Assembly (NCBI GenBank): GCA_005888075.1
Contig: VBKD01000173.1
Coordinates: 1 to 7,896, forward strand
Reading direction: 5' to 3'
DNA length: 7,896 nt
Origin: Chloroflexota bacterium
Lineage (GTDB): Bacteria; Chloroflexota; Dormibacteria; Dormibacterales; Dormibacteraceae
Positions 5,542 through 7,896 of this stretch are shown piece after piece. The notes beneath the pieces were generated by a model, which was not told the DNA's origin, searched no databases, and was given only the letters and a program-made list of their open reading frames with translations. Positions within the stretch are counted from its first letter, which is position 1. Each line of letters starts with the position of its first letter. The position numbers and the translations under genes are program-made.

Positions 5542-6464
5542 GAGACTTCTTCTTCCTCGACCAGTCGCAGGTGACCGCTGACGTCCAGACCCAGATGCCG
5601 GGCGAAGAAACCCGCGACGCGTTCGACGTAAAGCGGCCGATCCGCGAAATAGCCGCCCGTGTGCGGCGCTCCGTGCACGATCCAGATCTCGCGCGGTCCG
5701 CGGTAGGCGTCATAAAGGCGCCGGCTGTGATTGACCGAGGTGATGCCATCGGCGCCGCCGTGGATGAAGAACAGGGGTCTCGGCTCGAGCGAGCTCAGCA
5801 CGTCCTTCGGGCTGCATTCGGAGAGCCTGCTGCGGGTGCGCAGCCAGAACATGACCCCGGCCAGCCAGACAAACGCCGTGCCCGGAAGCTTGATCGCGGC
5901 TCGCACGTTCTCGACCAGGAGCTGGCGCAGGTCGCTGAAGGGACTGTCGAGGGCGAGCGCCTGGATACCCGGCTCGCCCGCGGCGCCGAGCAGCGAAACC
6001 ACAGCGCCCATCGAGTAGCCGAGAAGGCCGATGCGGGCGCTCGGGATTCGCCTGCGCGCGAAGGCGATCACCGCCTGCAGCTCGAGGACCTCCTTGATGC
6101 CGAAGGTCACCGGAGCGCTATCGCTGGCCGGCATCCCCCGGTACGAGTAGGTGATGACGTTGAACCCCTTTCGCCACAGCGCGACGCTGATGCCGAGGGC
6201 GCCCTGTCGCTGACCCTTATGGCCCCCCGAGACGATGATCGTTTGCGGCGATCCCGGCTGTCGGAAATGCCAGGCGCCGAAGTTGATCCCGTCCGCCGTG
6301 ACCAGCTCGACCTCTTCGTAATCCGCCTGGAACTCGAACGGCGTGAACGTGAAATCGTCGAGGAATGACGGCCTGGGCGGTACGAACGCACGGCGGTAGA
6401 GCTGGTAGGAGATCGCGACGTACATCAGGAGGACGAGGACCGCCGCCGCCACCAGGTAATTCAT
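5538..6464 (-). CDS. Membrane-anchored alpha/beta hydrolase
   Basis: A 308-residue serine hydrolase. An N-terminal helix (about residues 3-20, LVAAAVLVLLMYVAI) should anchor it to the membrane. The alpha/beta hydrolase landmarks are the strand end NVITYSYRGMPAS (102-114), nucleophile elbow GYSMGA with Ser151, acid FIHGGADGIT with Asp239, and catalytic His268 in GAPHTGG. All three catalytic residues are present. It resembles ABHD13/YfhR-like or dienelactone-hydrolase-like enzymes that cleave ester or thioester bonds; the substrate cannot be told. The same frame is open upstream to 6881, but ATG 6464 is chosen because it starts the membrane helix and is preceded by AGGTGG at a sensible distance. 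It lies 41 bases after the adenosyltransferase stop. Its TAG overlaps the TAA of the opposite-strand Hint frame. Confidence 0.85.
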   Translation of the reverse strand: MNYLVAAAVLVLLMYVAISYQLYRRAFVPPRPSFLDDFTFTPFEFQADYEEVELVTADGINFGAWHFRQPGSPQTIIVSGGHKGQRQGALGISVALWRKGFNVITYSYRGMPASDSAPVTFGIKEVLELQAVIAFARRRIPSARIGLLGYSMGAVVSLLGAAGEPGIQALALDSPFSDLRQLLVENVRAAIKLPGTAFVWLAGVMFWLRTRSRLSECSPKDVLSSLEPRPLFFIHGGADGITSVNHSRRLYDAYRGPREIWIVHGAPHTGGYFADRPLYVERVAGFFARHLGLDVSGHLRLVEEEEVS

Positions 6465-6505
6465 CGGGCCACCTGAATCGAAGCTTAAACCGAAGCGACG
6501 TGCTC

Positions 6506-7072
6506 TTAGTTTTTTGCCGGCCGCGCGGCGAAGCCCGACTCGTCCTCCTCGAATCGCGCGAGCACGAACAGGAGCAGGCTGAGGCGGTTCAGCCACCGCC
6601 GGATCTGTGGGTTGTCGATCCCGCCCGCATGCTCGAGCGTCAGGCAGCGCCGCTCCGCGCGCCGTGTGATGGCACGGGCGAGGTCGAGCGCGCCAGAGGC
6701 CGGGGTGGCGCCCGGCAGGATGAATCCTTCGGGCATCTTGACTTCGTCCTCGAGGTCCGCGAGTAGCTTTTCCAGCCGCCCGACCTCGGCCTCGCCCGTC
6801 TGGGCGAATGCCTTGCCGGCTTGGGGGTTGGTGCCCAGCTCCGCGCCCACCGAGTAGAGGCCCCGCTGCATCTCCTCGCATATGGAACGGACGCGCGGAT
6901 GAACCGTCAGCGCCTTGGCGAGCCCCACCGCGCTCGACGCCTCATCAACGGTGCCGTATGCCTCCACCCGAGGGTCGTCCTTGGGCGCACGTCCACCTCC
7001 GAGGAGGCCTGTAGTTCCATCGTCCCCCGTCCCCGCCAGCTCGTGCATCTTCTTCTTGCGAGCTGGAGGCAC
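6506..7072 (-). CDS. Cob(I)alamin adenosyltransferase, PduO type
   Basis: A 188-residue protein of the PduO/MMAB family, which transfers the adenosyl group of ATP to cob(I)alamin to make coenzyme B12. The ATP-binding N-terminus is seen as TGDDGTTGLLGGGR (15-28), then KDDPRVEAYGTVDE (31-44). The later signatures are FILPGATPASGALDLARA (117-134), RRAER and WLNRLSLLLFVLAR (160-173). The family consensus in the last motif is NRLSDxLF; here Leu replaces the Asp, and DEAS replaces the usual DELN. These are moderate departures and the rest looks intact. The GTG start at 7072 lies 5 bases after the phosphofructokinase stop. An ATG at 7048 (MHELAG...) is an equally possible start. Close spacing on both sides suggests one transcript with the phosphofructokinase and hydrolase. 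Confidence 0.87.
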   Translation of the reverse strand: MPPARKKKMHELAGTGDDGTTGLLGGGRAPKDDPRVEAYGTVDEASSAVGLAKALTVHPRVRSICEEMQRGLYSVGAELGTNPQAGKAFAQTGEAEVGRLEKLLADLEDEVKMPEGFILPGATPASGALDLARAITRRAERRCLTLEHAGGIDNPQIRRWLNRLSLLLFVLARFEEDESGFAARPAKN

Positions 7073-7077
7073 GGGAC

Positions 7078-7896
7078 TTACTCGAAGACCCGGCTGAGGT
7101 CGTACAGGTCCCTGGGCACGCGTCGTGTCTCTTTGATCACAGCGGCGAGGGGTACGACCTCGACTTCCCCATTTCGGCGGATGGGAATCACGCCGCTCTT
7201 TCCGTCGACGATCAGGTCGACCGCGGCCACGCCGAGCCGTGTCGCCCAGATGCGGTCGACGGGCGTCGGGGAGCCGCCACGTTGCAGGTGACCGAGCACA
7301 GTGACCCTGGTTTCGAAACCCGTTTCGCGCTCGACCCTGCTCGCGAGCAGGTCGCCGATGCCGCGCTTCGCCAGCCTGACGTGACCGAAGGCGTCCTTCT
7401 CCCCCTCACCGCCCGACTCTTCCTCGAGCTCGCGGATGCGAGCGCCCTCGGCGACCACGATGATGCTGAAGAGCTTGCCCTCGCCCCGGCGGCGATACAG
7501 ATGCGCCTCGACGTCGGAGAGCGGTATCTCGAACTCGGGAATGATGATCAGGTCGGCGCCGCCCGCGACGCCGCCCACCAGAGCCACCCATCCGGTGTCG
7601 CGACCCATCACCTCGACGACCATCACGCGATGGTGCGCGGACGCGGTGGTGTGCAGCCTGTCCAGGGCCTCCGTGACCACGCCGACGGCGGTGTCGAAAC
7701 CGATGCAGAACTCGGTGACAGAAAGGTCGTTGTCGATTGTTTTGGGCACGCCGACCGTTGCGAACCCGGCTTCGCTCAGCCGGGCCGCCACGCTCAACGT
7801 GTCGTCGCCCCCGATGGGAACCAGCGCGTCGATACCGTTGTGCTTGAGCGCACGGATGACGCGGCCAATGCCGTCCTGCTCCTTGAGCGGGTTGGT
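7078..7896 (-). CDS. 6-phosphofructokinase, PPi-type signature (5' end outside window)
   Basis: The frame is open from the window edge to a TAA at 7078-7080 and gives 272 residues; the first part, with the N-terminal glycine-rich loop, is missing. Motifs in order: GGDDT (29-33 of the visible part), VGVPKTIDNDL (49-58) with the catalytic Asp in TIDND, HHRVMVVEVMGRDTGW (88-103), GGADLIIIPE and VTVLGHLQRGGSP. This is a PfkA-superfamily enzyme acting on fructose 6-phosphate in glycolysis. The two residues that in well-studied members separate ATP from pyrophosphate use (E. coli Gly104 and Gly124) are Asp (GGDDT) and Lys (PKTIDND) here, which points to PPi as phosphoryl donor, so the step may be reversible. 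This specificity is inferred from known family members. It is the most upstream visible gene of the minus-strand run at this end. Confidence 0.9.
   Translation of the reverse strand, partial: TNPLKEQDGIGRVIRALKHNGIDALVPIGGDDTLSVAARLSEAGFATVGVPKTIDNDLSVTEFCIGFDTAVGVVTEALDRLHTTASAHHRVMVVEVMGRDTGWVALVGGVAGGADLIIIPEFEIPLSDVEAHLYRRRGEGKLFSIIVVAEGARIRELEEESGGEGEKDAFGHVRLAKRGIGDLLASRVERETGFETRVTVLGHLQRGGSPTPVDRIWATRLGVAAVDLIVDGKSGVIPIRRNGEVEVVPLAAVIKETRRVPRDLYDLSRVFE

Noticed and set aside
6465..6881. Upstream extension of the hydrolase frame to 6881
   Set aside because: The extension overlaps the adenosyltransferase gene in another frame, is Arg/Ala/Pro-rich, and comes before a good ribosome site and the natural membrane-helix start at 6464.

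Overview
The window is GC-rich, densely packed bacterial DNA with very short or overlapping gene junctions. Gene content (a MoxR/DUF58/TgpA cluster, a FAS1-like dehydratase, a PPi-type phosphofructokinase, and a lipoprotein joined to a Hint domain) suggests a high-GC terrestrial lineage of the Chloroflexota/Dormibacterota/Actinomycetota kind. That placement is inferred from protein style only. No tRNA, rRNA, CRISPR array, insertion sequence or phage gene is visible.

Layout. (1) 1-209, minus: N-terminal end of a FAS1-like/MaoC-type dehydratase, cut by the window edge. (2) 226-4670, minus, transcribed moxR -> DUF58 -> tgpA: a MoxR AAA+ ATPase, a DUF58 protein and a membrane transglutaminase-like protein. 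The transglutaminase reading frame is broken near 1045-1090. (3) 4671-4745: a divergent 75-base intergenic region. (4) 4746-5541, plus: a lipoprotein with an uncharacterised N-terminal domain followed, in another frame, by a Hint (hedgehog/intein-like) domain. This gene is also broken, near 5160-5185. (5) 5538-7896, minus: a PPi-type 6-phosphofructokinase (5' end outside the window), a PduO-type cob(I)alamin adenosyltransferase, and a membrane-anchored alpha/beta hydrolase that meets the Hint gene tail to tail with overlapping stop codons.

The moxR-DUF58-tgpA set is a recurrent bacterial cluster, in which the ATPase is thought to act as a chaperone or activator for the DUF58 and transglutaminase partners. 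The distal genes look like a loosely coupled housekeeping run.

The most notable point is that two neighbouring genes carry the same kind of lesion. In each, both halves are recognisable and conserved, the frame changes by +1 (net 3n+2 loss or 3n+1 gain), and a conserved internal stretch seems to be missing. This could be real gene decay or a repeated assembly fault. The sequence alone cannot decide. The lipoprotein-Hint gene is the best candidate here for a poorly described system.
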